36,092 nucleotides of DNA from Phycisphaera mikurensis NBRC 102666 (GTDB lineage: Bacteria > Planctomycetota > Phycisphaerae > Phycisphaerales > SM1A02), in NCBI GenBank assembly GCA_945877905.1, contig CAMDUT010000006.1, positions 1-36,092 of the forward strand. The letters are read 5' to 3'. This document shows, piece by piece, positions 15,437 through 23,378 of this stretch (within the stretch, counting starts at the first letter, position 1; each line of letters starts with the position of its first letter). The notes beneath the pieces are model-generated. The model saw only the letters and a list, made by a program, of their open reading frames with translations, was not told the DNA's origin and ran no database searches. The position numbers and the translations under genes are program-made.

Positions 15437-16453
15437 TCAGTTGCCGTCGAGCATGTCGTGGGCGGGGGTCACGCGGTAGCGGGCGTTCGACGCCGACTCC
15501 ACGCGGTAGTGGATCGCGAGGTAGCCGTCGCCGCCCGAGAAGGGCTGCGTGGTCTGCTCGGTGCAGCCGACGCCGGTGAACTCGGCGTTGGCGGTGGTGC
15601 CGGCGCAGGCGAACATGTTGTCCTTGGTGAGGTTGCCGCCGTTGAAGCTGCCGCACTCGTAGAACGCGGTGTCGGGACGGAAGGTCTCGACGAACTCCAT
15701 GTGCGTGTCGGCGAAGCAGGCGTTGCCTTCCCAGCTCTTCGGCGGCCCGTGGAGGCGCAGCGTGGGGCTGTTCTCGTAGGTCGGCGCGCCGCCGGTGCCG
15801 GTGCCGATGTTGCCGTCCTGGCAGCCGCGGGTCACCAGGTGCACGCGGGTCGAGTCGAGGTTGTTCTTCCAGTGCTGCGTCTTGCGCAGTCCGCACAGCG
15901 CCTGGTGCGCGTAGGACGTGTGGCAGGTGGCCGTCTGGCTGCCGTCGATGAACGCGACCATGCCGGTGGCGCCGGTGTAGCCCGTGTCGTTCGGCGTGTC
16001 GCCGTCCCAGTAGATGTCGGCCGCCGGGCGGTAGACGTCGAAGTTGTAGTTCGTGTACGGCCGGACGATGGGATTGATCTCGGTCGGGCCGACCACGAGC
16101 TCGGGCGAGTACAGCTGCATCGCGATGCAGGCCGAGTACAGGGCCTGCGTCGTGTTCTTGATGTAGTTCTCGTTGCCTTCGCCGGGGATCTGGCGGGGGC
16201 CGACGCCCGCGCCGGGGCCGTCCGGGTCGAACGCCGCGCGGTTGATCATGCCCGGGATCGGCAGCCGGCCGGACTTGCTGTCCGCCGCCTTGCCGACCAT
16301 GGCGGTGTGGATCTGCTTGAGCTGGTTGGAGTCCTTGACGGTCTTCGCCTGGGCCTGGGCCTTGGCCAGGGCCGGCAGGAGCAGTCCCACCAGCAGGGCG
16401 ATGATCGCCACGACGACCAGCAGTTCGATGAGGGTGAATGCGCGCTTCTTCAT
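15437..16453 (-). CDS. Type II/IV prepilin-like protein (paralogue B)
   Basis: A 338-aa protein starting MKKRAFTLIELLVVVAIIALLVGLLLPAL, a short basic leader followed by the prepilin hydrophobic helix with the conserved Glu5 equivalent. The position before Phe is Ala rather than the usual Gly, which is tolerated in some members but worth noting. The body has many aromatic residues and several cysteines (GLRKTQ neighbourhood, SWEGNACFADTHMEF). Start at 16453 with GGAG about 10 nt upstream. It is the first gene of a two-gene unit; paralogue A begins 44 bp after its stop. Similarity to A is spread over the whole length, about one third by eye. It may be a minor pseudopilin or a surface protein displayed on a pilus. 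Confidence 0.88.
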   Translation of the reverse strand: MKKRAFTLIELLVVVAIIALLVGLLLPALAKAQAQAKTVKDSNQLKQIHTAMVGKAADSKSGRLPIPGMINRAAFDPDGPGAGVGPRQIPGEGNENYIKNTTQALYSACIAMQLYSPELVVGPTEINPIVRPYTNYNFDVYRPAADIYWDGDTPNDTGYTGATGMVAFIDGSQTATCHTSYAHQALCGLRKTQHWKNNLDSTRVHLVTRGCQDGNIGTGTGGAPTYENSPTLRLHGPPKSWEGNACFADTHMEFVETFRPDTAFYECGSFNGGNLTKDNMFACAGTTANAEFTGVGCTEQTTQPFSGGDGYLAIHYRVESASNARYRVTPAHDMLDGN

Positions 16454-16734
16454 GAATGGATTCTCCGGCTCGATGGTGACGTGACCGGGACGGGCAGGCG
16501 GCAGCGCCCCGTCACGATTCGGGGGGTGCCTTGGGTGATGCGAACATGGCTGGCCCGCACGCGCGGAGCCGGCCGACGAACGACCGCAGGGGTGCGCATC
16601 GCTTCGTCCGCGGCCCGGAATGCCGTGGAACGAGGTGACGGTGCAGGGCGCGTGGGGCGGGGAGCCGCGGTGGACGCAGGATGAGTGCGTCAGGTGGATG
16701 CCGTGCGGCGGATGAATGGCATCAGGGCATGGGC

Positions 16735-16770
16735 TCGAGCGTTCGCTCGAATCGACCTGCGGGGCAGGTC
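16735..16770. repeat. Two adjacent small inverted repeats
   Basis: TCGAGCG-TT-CGCTCGA (16735-16750) is followed 3 nt later by GACCTGC-GGG-GCAGGTC (16754-16770). Both have exact 7-bp arms. They could be regulator-binding palindromes or leader hairpins of the prepilin transcript. No T-run follows on either strand. Confidence 0.45.
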
Positions 16771-16975
16771 TGCAAGATGCCGCACGGGGATCGGTCCGGG
16801 GTCGGAGGCGACCAAGCGCGTCGGGATGTCGGCGGGTCGTAGCGACGCGCCATGGGGAATGTACGCAACCTGAACGTCAATTGATGCCCGACGGAGTGCG
16901 AGGCCACGAATTTCTTGTCGCGAAGCCATTCGTCCGATTCCGATAAATCCGGCCGTGGGTCGGTCGAACCTTCCT

Positions 16976-16981
16976 TACGAT
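16976..16981 (+). promoter_or_regulatory. Candidate leaderless -10 (TACGAT) of ridA
   Basis: TACGAT ends 7 nt (TCCGCCC) before the ATG at 16989. It is in the AT-richer end of a long gene-free region with no Shine-Dalgarno sequence, so this is one of the cleaner examples: the gene must have its own promoter here. Confidence 0.55.
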
Positions 16982-16988
16982 TCCGCCC

Positions 16989-17450
16989 ATGGACTTCGCC
17001 GCACACCTCGCGTCGCTCGGGATCACGCTCCCCCCCGCTCCCAAGCCGGTCGCCGCGTACATCCCGGCCGTGCGCACGGGCAACCTGATCTTCGTCTCGG
17101 GGCAGCTGCCGATGCGCGACGGTGCCCTGATCGCCACCGGCCCCGTGCCCTCGGCGTGCTCGGTGGATGTGGCGCGCGAGTGCGCTCGCCAGTGCATCCT
17201 GAACGCCCTCGCCGTGGTCGGCGACCAGCTCGGCGGCGACCTGTCCCGCGTCGTGCGGATCGTGCGCGTGGGCGCCTTCGTGCAGTCCGACGACGGGTTC
17301 ACCGAGCAGCCCAAGGTGGCGAACGGCGCCAGCGAGCTGCTGCAGCAGGTGTTCGGGGAGGCCGGTCGGCACGCGCGCGCCGCGGTCGGCACCAACGCGC
17401 TGCCCCTCGGCGCGAGCGTCGAGATCGACCTCATCGTCGAGGTGCGCTGA
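16989..17450 (+). CDS. RidA family protein (YjgF/YER057c/UK114)
   Basis: RidA-family proteins are small trimeric enzymes, the best known of which hydrolyse reactive enamine/imine intermediates. The 153-aa sequence shows [50 protein letters not shown] and [21 protein letters not shown], the normal family order. The canonical catalytic Arg of RidA sits in an R-x-x-V-G-V-x-x-L-P motif. Here the segment reads [11 protein letters not shown], so Arg is in a shifted context, which points to one of the Rid subfamilies outside true RidA. The gene is monocistronic and convergent with the kinase gene 18 bp away. It seems to be leaderless. Confidence 0.88.
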   Translation: MDFAAHLASLGITLPPAPKPVAAYIPAVRTGNLIFVSGQLPMRDGALIATGPVPSACSVDVARECARQCILNALAVVGDQLGGDLSRVVRIVRVGAFVQSDDGFTEQPKVANGASELLQQVFGEAGRHARAAVGTNALPLGASVEIDLIVEVR

Positions 17451-17468
17451 GCCTCCCGGCGGCCGGCG

Positions 17469-18890
17469 TCACTTCTTCAGGAGCAGGAGCACCATCACCG
17501 CGTTCGCGGCGACGCTGAGCCCCAGGAGCGCCAGCATCGCGATGCCGAGCGGCGTCGTGAACGGGCTTGGCGCGGTGGGCGCGGCCGCCATCACGAGCTG
17601 CTCGTCTCCCGGACCCTCGAGCTGCTCCAGCCCGGCGCCGGGCGCGTCGAACTTCGGGCGCGCGTGCACGGGGGGTTCCCCGCGCGCGACGAGGTCGAGG
17701 TCCTCGATCAGGTCGCCCGCCGAGCGGTAGCGCTCGCGCGGGTCCTTGGCCATCATCATCTCGATCACCATCGAGATGCCGCCCGAGAGCTCGCGCACGA
17801 TCTGGTCGGGTGGCACGAGCGGCGCCTTGAGGTGCTTCTGCATCACCTCCTTCGGGTTCGCGCCCTCGAACGGCAGCCGCCCCGTCACCATGTGGTAGAG
17901 CGTGGCCCCGAGCCCGTAGATGTCCGTCGCCGGCGTCAGCGCGCCCGCCCGGACCTGCTCGGGCGAGATGTAGTAGGGCGTCCCGAAGACCTTGCCCTTC
18001 TCGGCGTCCGCGGCGGCGGCGTCGTTTCCCTCGCGCGCGAGCCCGAGGTCCGCGAGCTTCACGGCGCCCGAGGCGTTGAGCATCAGGTTCTTCGGCTTCA
18101 CGTCGCGGTGCACGAGCCCCTTCGCGTGGGCATGCCTCAGCGCGCACGCGGCCTGGCGCGCGATGCGGATCGCCTCCTGCTCGGGGATGCGGCGCTTCGC
18201 CTCGATGATGTCGTGGACGCTGCCGGAGTCCATGTACTCCATCACCATGAACAGCATGCCGTTCGGCGCCTTGCCGAACTCGTACGCCGCCACGATGTTG
18301 GGGTCGTTCAGCATCGCGGAGAGGGTCTTCTCCTTGAGGAACCGGTCGATGTACGCCTGCTCGGACGCGTACTTCGGCGCGACGAGCTTGATGGCCACCA
18401 GGCGGTCGAGGCTCTGCTGCTCTGCGAGGATCACCATGCCCATGGCGCCCTGGCCGAGCTTGCGCTTGAACCGGTAGCCGGGAATGAAGTCGTTCTTGCC
18501 GGGCGCCGGCGCCGGCGCCGTGCCCGTGGGGACGCCGGCCTGCGCGACCATGCTCGAGCCCTCGGGGCCCGGGCCGCCGCCGCCGATCGCGTCGTCCTTG
18601 ACCCACTCGCGGAGCGTGTCGATCTGCTCGGCAGTGAGGATGCCGCGGCGGACGAACACCTCGGTGAAGCGCGCGGCGCGCATCTCGGGCGGCAGGCGCT
18701 TCAGCTCCTCGAACGCGGCCACCACCTGCTCCTTCGTGGCCATGCCGCGCTCGACCGCCGCGCGCCCGATGAGCGTCTCGACGGTGTGGCGCACCTGGCC
18801 CGACAGCGTCGTGCCGAGGCGGGCGCGCTCGAGCCCCGGGGGGGTCTGTTCGCCGGCGGGTGCGTGGTCCTGCGATGGGTGCTGCGTCAC
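17469..18890 (-). CDS. Membrane-anchored Ser/Thr protein kinase with N-terminal extension
   Basis: A 473-aa Hanks-type kinase. Residues 1-100 hold an accessory region with two similar helical units ([18 protein letters not shown] and [17 protein letters not shown]). After a Gly/Ala/Pro linker, the kinase domain covers about 138-400: GQGAMGMV loop, VAIK (Lys168), [10 protein letters not shown] (Asp263), ADLGLA (DLG in place of DFG, Asp281), [10 protein letters not shown] and [13 protein letters not shown] final helix ([25 protein letters not shown]) anchors the C-terminus, leaving only two Lys outside, so there is no extracellular sensor and the N-terminal extension may be the input. The GTG at 18890 is chosen because further upstream the frame enters the divergent maf promoter. 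No Shine-Dalgarno is seen. Substrates unknown. Confidence 0.9.
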   Translation of the reverse strand: MTQHPSQDHAPAGEQTPPGLERARLGTTLSGQVRHTVETLIGRAAVERGMATKEQVVAAFEELKRLPPEMRAARFTEVFVRRGILTAEQIDTLREWVKDDAIGGGGPGPEGSSMVAQAGVPTGTAPAPAPGKNDFIPGYRFKRKLGQGAMGMVILAEQQSLDRLVAIKLVAPKYASEQAYIDRFLKEKTLSAMLNDPNIVAAYEFGKAPNGMLFMVMEYMDSGSVHDIIEAKRRIPEQEAIRIARQAACALRHAHAKGLVHRDVKPKNLMLNASGAVKLADLGLAREGNDAAAADAEKGKVFGTPYYISPEQVRAGALTPATDIYGLGATLYHMVTGRLPFEGANPKEVMQKHLKAPLVPPDQIVRELSGGISMVIEMMMAKDPRERYRSAGDLIEDLDLVARGEPPVHARPKFDAPGAGLEQLEGPGDEQLVMAAAPTAPSPFTTPLGIAMLALLGLSVAANAVMVLLLLKK

Positions 18891-18909
18891 GGAGAGGAAG
18901 AGACGTGAA

Positions 18910-18917
18910 ACTATACT
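18910..18917. promoter_or_regulatory. Overlapping divergent -10 elements (maf / kinase)
   Basis: The 8-bp core reads TATACT on the plus strand (18912-18917, 12 nt before the maf GTG) and TATAGT on the minus strand (18915-18910, 19 nt before the kinase GTG). They share the TATA, so polymerase could engage only one orientation at a time. Neither has a good -35. A perfect TTGACA (minus, 18922-18917) overlaps, but it is too close to the -10 to be used with it. Confidence 0.4.
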
Positions 18918-18929
18918 GTCAAGCCTCTC

Positions 18930-19541
18930 GTGAACGTCACGGCCGACATCGCGCTGGCCAGTTCCTCGCCGAGGCGGACCGCGATCCTGTCCGCCGCCGG
19001 GGTGGCGTTCGAGGTGGTCGCGCCGGCGATCGACGACGCCGACCTCTCGACCGCCGGGCGCGATCCCGCGCGCGTCACCATGGCCCTCGCGTGGTTCAAG
19101 GCACGCCAGTCGGCCGCGGCCGTGCGCGCGCGCTGGGGGGCATCGGGGCCCCGGTTCGTCGTCGCCGCTGACACGCTGTGCGAGCGCGAGGGAGCGCCGG
19201 TGGGCAAGCCGCTCGGCGCGGAAGACGCGCGCGCCATGCTCAGGTCCCTGCGCGGGCGGCCGCACCGCGTCCATACGGGGATCTGCATCCTCGACCGCAC
19301 GGACGGCGCGCGGCGGATCTTCGGCGACTCGGCGACCGTGGCGCTCGGCGACGTGGCCGACGAGGAGCTCGAGCGCTACGTCCGCTCGGGCGAGTGGGCG
19401 GGGAAGTCCGGGGGCTACAACTACGCCGACCGCGCGCACGCCGGCTGGCCGCTCTCGTGCGACGGCGATCCCGAGACCGTGATGGGGCTGCCCTCGCGCC
19501 TGGTGGTCGAGGCGCTGCGCTCGATGGGGTGGCGCGCGTGA
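18930..19541 (+). CDS. maf: Maf-type nucleotide pyrophosphatase
   Basis: Maf proteins hydrolyse canonical or modified nucleoside triphosphates and are linked to septum control. The 203-aa sequence has the family opening IALASSSPRRTAIL, the RVVAADT-like FVVAADTLCEREG with the catalytic Asp, GKPLGAEDARAMLRSLRGRPHRVHTG and the YVRSGEWAGKSGGYNYA segment. The GTG at 18930 lies 12 nt after a TATACT hexamer, leaving a very short leader and no ribosome-binding site. The stop overlaps the GTG of lpxK (GTGA). Specificity among Maf subfamilies cannot be fixed. Confidence 0.93.
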   Translation: MNVTADIALASSSPRRTAILSAAGVAFEVVAPAIDDADLSTAGRDPARVTMALAWFKARQSAAAVRARWGASGPRFVVAADTLCEREGAPVGKPLGAEDARAMLRSLRGRPHRVHTGICILDRTDGARRIFGDSATVALGDVADEELERYVRSGEWAGKSGGYNYADRAHAGWPLSCDGDPETVMGLPSRLVVEALRSMGWRA

Positions 19542-20581
19542 CGGGCGACGCGCGCGGACCGCTGCCGGCGGCGCTGCGACCGCTCGCCGTGCCCGTGTCG
19601 TGGGCGTACGGCGCGGGCGTGCGCCTTCACCGCGCGATCGCCTCGATGCGCACGCCGCACGACGCGGGCGTGCCGGTGGTGAGCGTCGGCAACGTGTCGG
19701 CGGGCGGCACGGGCAAGACGCCGTTCGTTCGGTGGATCGTCGGCGCGCTCGAGGAAACGGGGCACGTGCCGGCCATCGCGATGCGCGGCTACCGCGCCCG
19801 CGGGGGCATTTCGGACGAGGCCGAGGAGTACCGCGCCATGCTGCCGGGCACGCCGCTGGCGGTCGGAGGCGACCGGGCCGCCGCGATCGCGCGCGTGCGC
19901 GCTCGGTTCCCGGAGATCGACGCCGTCGTGCTCGACGACGGGTTCCAGCACCGGGGGCTTGCTCGCGCGCTGGACGTCGTCCTCGTGGACGCCTCGCGGC
20001 CGGCGATCGACGGCGCGCTGCTGCCCGCGGGCTGGCTTCGCGAGCCGGCGGACGGACTGCGACGCGCCGGCCTGGTGGTGGTCACGCGCGCCGCGCACGA
20101 GGACGGGCGCGTCGAGGACCTCGTGCGGCGCGTACGCGGCCGTGCGCCCGACGCGTGGACGCGCCACGCGTGGCACGTCGTCGAGCGCCACGCGGGCGCG
20201 GAGCCGCGGCCCGACGTCGCGACCGACCTCGCGGGCACGCGCGTGGTCGTCGCGTGCGCCATCGGCAACCCGCAGGCGTTCGCGCGCGACGTGCGCGCGC
20301 ACGGGGCCCTGGTGGCGGCGGAGCGGTTCGCCCCCGACCATCACGCCTACACGGACGCCGAGGTCGACGCGATCGCGGCCGATGCCCGCGGCCTGCCGGT
20401 GGTGGTGACGGGAAAGGACTGGGCGAAGGTCGGGCCGGCCGTGGCGCGTTCGCGCGGCGCGGCCGCGCGCTGCGAGTGGCTGATCCCCCGAGTCGGGATC
20501 GAGTTCGTCACCGGCGAGGGCGCGGTGCGGGGCGCGCTGGCCCGCGCGATGGCGTCGGCCGGTCAGGTGACGCGCGCGTGA
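19538..20581 (+). CDS. lpxK: Tetraacyldisaccharide 4'-kinase (LpxK)
   Basis: LpxK phosphorylates the 4' position of the lipid A disaccharide at the inner membrane. The 347-aa protein carries the Walker A in VGNVSAGGTGKTPFV, MRGYRARGG, the hallmark VVLDDGFQHRGL and a C-terminal TGKDWAKVGP. These are the diagnostic elements, in normal order and at normal length. The N-terminal helix (LRPLAVPVSWAYGAGVRLH) is less hydrophobic than in proteobacterial enzymes. The GTG at 19538 overlaps the maf stop, and the ORF-track start at 19178 is an out-of-frame extension through maf. Presence of lpxK implies lipid A and hence a Gram-negative outer membrane. Other lipid A genes are not in the window. Confidence 0.93.
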   Translation: MTGDARGPLPAALRPLAVPVSWAYGAGVRLHRAIASMRTPHDAGVPVVSVGNVSAGGTGKTPFVRWIVGALEETGHVPAIAMRGYRARGGISDEAEEYRAMLPGTPLAVGGDRAAAIARVRARFPEIDAVVLDDGFQHRGLARALDVVLVDASRPAIDGALLPAGWLREPADGLRRAGLVVVTRAAHEDGRVEDLVRRVRGRAPDAWTRHAWHVVERHAGAEPRPDVATDLAGTRVVVACAIGNPQAFARDVRAHGALVAAERFAPDHHAYTDAEVDAIAADARGLPVVVTGKDWAKVGPAVARSRGAAARCEWLIPRVGIEFVTGEGAVRGALARAMASAGQVTRA

Positions 20582-20663
20582 ACGTGTGGATGGGCCGGGG
20601 ACAGCCTGTCTGCGGCGGAATGCCGCAAATCATTGCATTCGATGGGGTTGCGGCGAACGGTCC

Positions 20664-20692
20664 TTGACTCCGCCCGCATCACTTCCCATACT
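20664..20692 (+). promoter_or_regulatory. Promoter of the HU-like gene
   Basis: TTGACT (20664-20669) and CATACT (20687-20692) are spaced by exactly 17 nt, 5/6 and 4/6 matches to the sigma-70 consensus. It is the best two-part promoter in the window. Transcription from about 20699 would give a leader of about 50 nt beginning with a hairpin. Confidence 0.7.
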
Positions 20693-20700
20693 GCACGTCG

Positions 20701-20728
20701 CGCCGAGGGCATCCGTGGATGCCCGGCG
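20701..20728 (+). promoter_or_regulatory. 5' leader hairpin of the HU-like gene
   Basis: GGGCATC and GATGCCC form a perfect 7-bp stem around CGTG, extended past a 2-nt bulge by CGCC/GGCG. The hairpin occupies the very 5' end of the predicted mRNA and stops about 10 nt before the Shine-Dalgarno sequence. It would protect the 5' end from decay or tune translation. Confidence 0.5.
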
Positions 20729-20749
20729 ACGAGGATCCAGGAGGCCCCG

Positions 20750-21082
20750 ATGGCAACGGTCACGAAGAAGGAACTCGTCGAGCGGCTGGCGGACCAGACC
20801 GGGCTCAAGCGGCAGGACGTGCGCCGGGTGGTTCAGGGCTTCCTGGATGAGGTGATCAACGAGCTCTCGCGCGGCAACCGCCTGGAGTTCCGCGACTTCG
20901 GCATCTTCGACGTCCGCGAGCGCGCCGAGCGCATCGCGCAGAACCCGAAGACGCTCGAGCGCGTCACGGTGCCGGCCAAGCGCACCGCGCGCTTTCGCGT
21001 GGGCCGGCTGATGAAGGAGTGCGTCGACACCGGCACGCCGGTGCCCGCGTCGGCCGAGCTGACCGCCGCGGCCGAGGCCTGA
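20750..21082 (+). CDS. HU/IHF-family DNA-binding protein
   Basis: A 110-residue nucleoid protein with the standard HU/IHF fold: TKKELVERLADQTGLKRQDVRRVVQGFLDEVINEL helices, the GNRLEFRDFGIFDVRERAER strand region, and the arm with RIAQNPKT (the NPKT variant of NPxT, whose Pro intercalates DNA). The tail after RFRVGRLMKECVD adds about 20 residues ending in an Ala/Glu run, longer than typical HU. EFRDFGIF and the length are IHF-like, but IHF/HU cannot be separated with certainty. ATG 20750 has CAGGAGG 5 nt upstream. It has a strong promoter and hairpin leader. dnaB starts 43 bp downstream with no obvious promoter of its own. Confidence 0.94.
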   Translation: MATVTKKELVERLADQTGLKRQDVRRVVQGFLDEVINELSRGNRLEFRDFGIFDVRERAERIAQNPKTLERVTVPAKRTARFRVGRLMKECVDTGTPVPASAELTAAAEA

Positions 21083-21125
21083 TCACGGTCGATCGCTCCG
21101 TTCCCGCCGGTTCCCAACCCGATCC

Positions 21126-22643
21126 ATGACCCCCCCCGAGCCGCATCTCCACGCGGGCCGCCCCGACGCCGCGCGCGACGAGCGCCCGGGCCGGCGGCGC
21201 GATGCCGTGCGGCGCACGGTGGCGGACCCCGCCGAGGTGGCGCGGCTCTTCTCGGCGCTGCCTCCCGCCGCGCCCGAGGCGGAGATGAGCCTCCTGGGCT
21301 CGATGATCGTCGACCCGAAGGTGATCCCCGACGTGATCGGGATCGTCTCGCAGGCGGATGACTTCGCGAAGGCCGGGCATGGGACGATCTTCCAGCACAT
21401 GGTGGCGCTCTACGACGCGACCGCGACCATGGAGATCGTGTCGCTCGTGCAGCGGCTCGCGGACCACGGCGTGCTCGACGACGTGGGCGGCTCGAACTAC
21501 CTCATGGAGCTCGCCGAGGGCGTGCCGAGCGCGGCGAACGCCGCCGAGTACGCGCGGCTCGTGCGCGAGAAGGCGACCCTGCGCGAGCTGATCCGCGCCG
21601 CGGGCGAGATCCTGGTCGACGCCCACCAGTCGCGCACCGATCCCTCGCTGGTGCTCGGCGAGGCCGAGGCGCGCATCTTCGCGATCGCGCAGCGCCGAGA
21701 GGCGCGCGCGGCGGCCACGCTGCGCGACCTCATCGACGAGGCGATCCGCACGCTGCAGGCCAACGAGGGCAAGCACGTCACGGGCGTCCCCACCGGGTTC
21801 GACCAGCTCGACGAGATGCTGAGCGGGCTGCAGAAGGGCGAGATGGTCATCCTCGCCGCGCGGCCCTCGATGGGCAAGACCGCGTTCGCCCTCAACATCA
21901 CCGAGAACATGGCCGCCTCGGGCGCGCCGGTCGCGTTCTTCAGCCTCGAGATGGGGAAGCAGCAGCTGGTGCAGCGCATCCTGTGCGCGAAGGCCGGCGT
22001 GGACGGCCAGAAGCTGCGCAAGGGCATGCTCAGCCGCGAGGAGTGGCGCGCCATCGTGGGCGTGTGCGGCGAGCTCCACGAGCGGCCGATCTTCATCGAC
22101 GACACGCCGGGCCTCACCCTGCTGCAGATGCGCTCGAAGGCGCGGCGGCTCAAGGAGAAGCACGGGATCGGCGCGATCGTGATCGACTACCTGCAGCTCA
22201 TGAGCGCGGGTACCCGCACCGAGAGCCGCCAGGTGGAGGTCAGCGACATCTCGCGCGGCGTGAAGGCGATGGCGCGCGAGCTCGAGGTCCCCGTGGTGTG
22301 CCTCAGCCAGCTCAACCGGCAGTCCGAGGACCGGCAGGGCCACCGCCCCCGCATGAGCGACCTCCGCGAGTCCGGCTCGATCGAGCAGGACGCCGACGTG
22401 GTCATGATGCTCCACCGCGAGGAGTACTACCACCTGCAGGACCCGAACTGGATCGAGGCGAACCCGCAGAAGGCGAACGTCGCCGAGGTGCTCGTCCTCA
22501 AGCAGCGCAACGGCCCCACGGGGACGGTCGAGCTGTTCTGGGACAGCCGCTCGACGGCGTTCCGCAACCTGGCCCCGCAGGGCCGCGCCGCCGGCGTCGA
22601 GTACGCGGCGCGCGGCGGGTACGACGGGGACATTCCGGCGTGA
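21126..22643 (+). CDS. dnaB: Replicative DNA helicase DnaB
   Basis: DnaB is the hexameric 5'-3' helicase of the replication fork. The 505-aa protein has an N-terminal helical domain (EAEMSLLGSMIVDPKVIPDV), a linker, then the RecA-like domain with GVPTGFDQLDEML, Walker A ARPSMGKTAF (Lys251), FFSLEMGKQQLVQRIL, Walker B IGAIVIDYLQLM, CLSQLNRQSEDR and DLRESGSIEQDADVVMMLHR. These are canonical in order and spacing. The first 40 residues are a charged Arg/Pro/Ala extension not found in most DnaB proteins. The start could be later, but the next Met is within the conserved domain (MSLLGS). No intein is present. It is probably co-transcribed with the HU-like gene. Confidence 0.97.
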   Translation: MTPPEPHLHAGRPDAARDERPGRRRDAVRRTVADPAEVARLFSALPPAAPEAEMSLLGSMIVDPKVIPDVIGIVSQADDFAKAGHGTIFQHMVALYDATATMEIVSLVQRLADHGVLDDVGGSNYLMELAEGVPSAANAAEYARLVREKATLRELIRAAGEILVDAHQSRTDPSLVLGEAEARIFAIAQRREARAAATLRDLIDEAIRTLQANEGKHVTGVPTGFDQLDEMLSGLQKGEMVILAARPSMGKTAFALNITENMAASGAPVAFFSLEMGKQQLVQRILCAKAGVDGQKLRKGMLSREEWRAIVGVCGELHERPIFIDDTPGLTLLQMRSKARRLKEKHGIGAIVIDYLQLMSAGTRTESRQVEVSDISRGVKAMARELEVPVVCLSQLNRQSEDRQGHRPRMSDLRESGSIEQDADVVMMLHREEYYHLQDPNWIEANPQKANVAEVLVLKQRNGPTGTVELFWDSRSTAFRNLAPQGRAAGVEYAARGGYDGDIPA

Positions 22644-22660
22644 CCGGGCAAGGGGAGGGA

Positions 22661-23290
22661 ATGCGCAGACCGCACGCGCGTTCTGCCGGGCGGATGGACG
22701 GCAGCGCCGACTTCGCACCCATCCTCGCACGAGCCGCCCGCGGCGACGCCGCGGCGTGGCGCGCGGTCGTCGACGAGTACGCGGGGCGGGTGTACGGGCT
22801 GCTGCGCTCGCAGGGCGCCAACCCCGACCTCGCCGAGGAGATCACGCAGTCGGTGTTCTGCACGCTCGCGGCGAAGCTCGCGGAGTACGTCGAGGGCGGG
22901 CGATTCGAGAGCTGGCTCTTCCGGATCGCGATGAACCGCCTGCGGGACGAGGCGCGGCGGCGGCGCCGTCATGCGAAGCCGGTGGGCGAGCCCGAGGTGC
23001 TCGAGGGGCTGGCGGGGGAGGCGCCCGCGCCGCGCGAGGCGCCGGACGCGGATGAGGTGGTGGCCCTCCGCGGGGCGCTTTCGCAACTCGGCGAGGCCGA
23101 CCGCGAGATCATTGACCTGCGGCACGTTGGCGGCATGAGCTTCAAGCAGATGGCCGAGCATCTCGGCGAGCCCCTCGGGACGCTGCTCGCGCGGCACCAT
23201 CGGGCATTGGCGAAACTCCGCGCGATCCTCGTCGGGGAGGCCGGGGGCGGGGGTCCGCCGACGCCGACCTCCAAGGAGCGCACGCCATGA
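22661..23290 (+). CDS. ECF-type RNA polymerase sigma factor
   Basis: A 209-aa sigma-70 family protein of the ECF group. Region 2 is DYAGRVY-like (DEYAGRVYGLLRSQGANPDLAEEITQSVF, then GGRFESWLFRIAMNRLRDEARRRRR). Region 4 is LGEADREIIDLRHVGGMSFKQMAEHLGEPLGTLLARHHRALAKLR, a complete helix-turn-helix. The ATG at 22661 has GGGGAGG immediately upstream. A GTG at 22640 overlapping the dnaB stop and an ATG at 22694 are alternatives. It is followed by a small membrane protein that may be its anti-sigma factor. There is no downstream C-terminal extension of the kind that replaces anti-sigma factors in some planctomycete groups. Confidence 0.92.
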   Translation: MRRPHARSAGRMDGSADFAPILARAARGDAAAWRAVVDEYAGRVYGLLRSQGANPDLAEEITQSVFCTLAAKLAEYVEGGRFESWLFRIAMNRLRDEARRRRRHAKPVGEPEVLEGLAGEAPAPREAPDADEVVALRGALSQLGEADREIIDLRHVGGMSFKQMAEHLGEPLGTLLARHHRALAKLRAILVGEAGGGGPPTPTSKERTP

Positions 23291-23378
23291 CGGGGCGGGT
23301 CTCGAGTTATCAACCCTATGGGGCGCCGGGCGTGCAATGCCGCACCGCGTCGTTCGTTCAGATCAGGAGGTTCAACCC

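Larger units (their letters stand above)
16454..16988. other. Gene-free region between prepilin and ridA genes
   Basis: These 535 bp separate two divergently read genes. The only ORFs (62 and 79 aa) lack start signals and recognisable motifs. The segment near 16860-16950 is AT-richer than the surroundings, as expected of promoter DNA, and two small perfect hairpins sit side by side at 16735-16770. The long distance to the prepilin start suggests a long 5' leader or complex control, but I cannot name a promoter for it. Confidence 0.6.

Noticed and set aside
16685-16929. Small ORFs of 62 and 79 aa in the gene-free region
   Set aside because: No ribosome-binding site or leaderless hexamer at their starts, mutually overlapping on opposite strands, no recognisable sequence.
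18917-18922. Perfect TTGACA upstream of the kinase gene
   Set aside because: It abuts the TATAGT with 1 nt spacing, and no -10 lies 16-18 nt downstream, so it is not a usable -35.
22640-22660. GTG at 22640 overlapping the dnaB stop as start of the ECF sigma factor
   Set aside because: Possible by analogy with other GTGA couplings, but ATG 22661 has a strong Shine-Dalgarno sequence; kept as alternative only.
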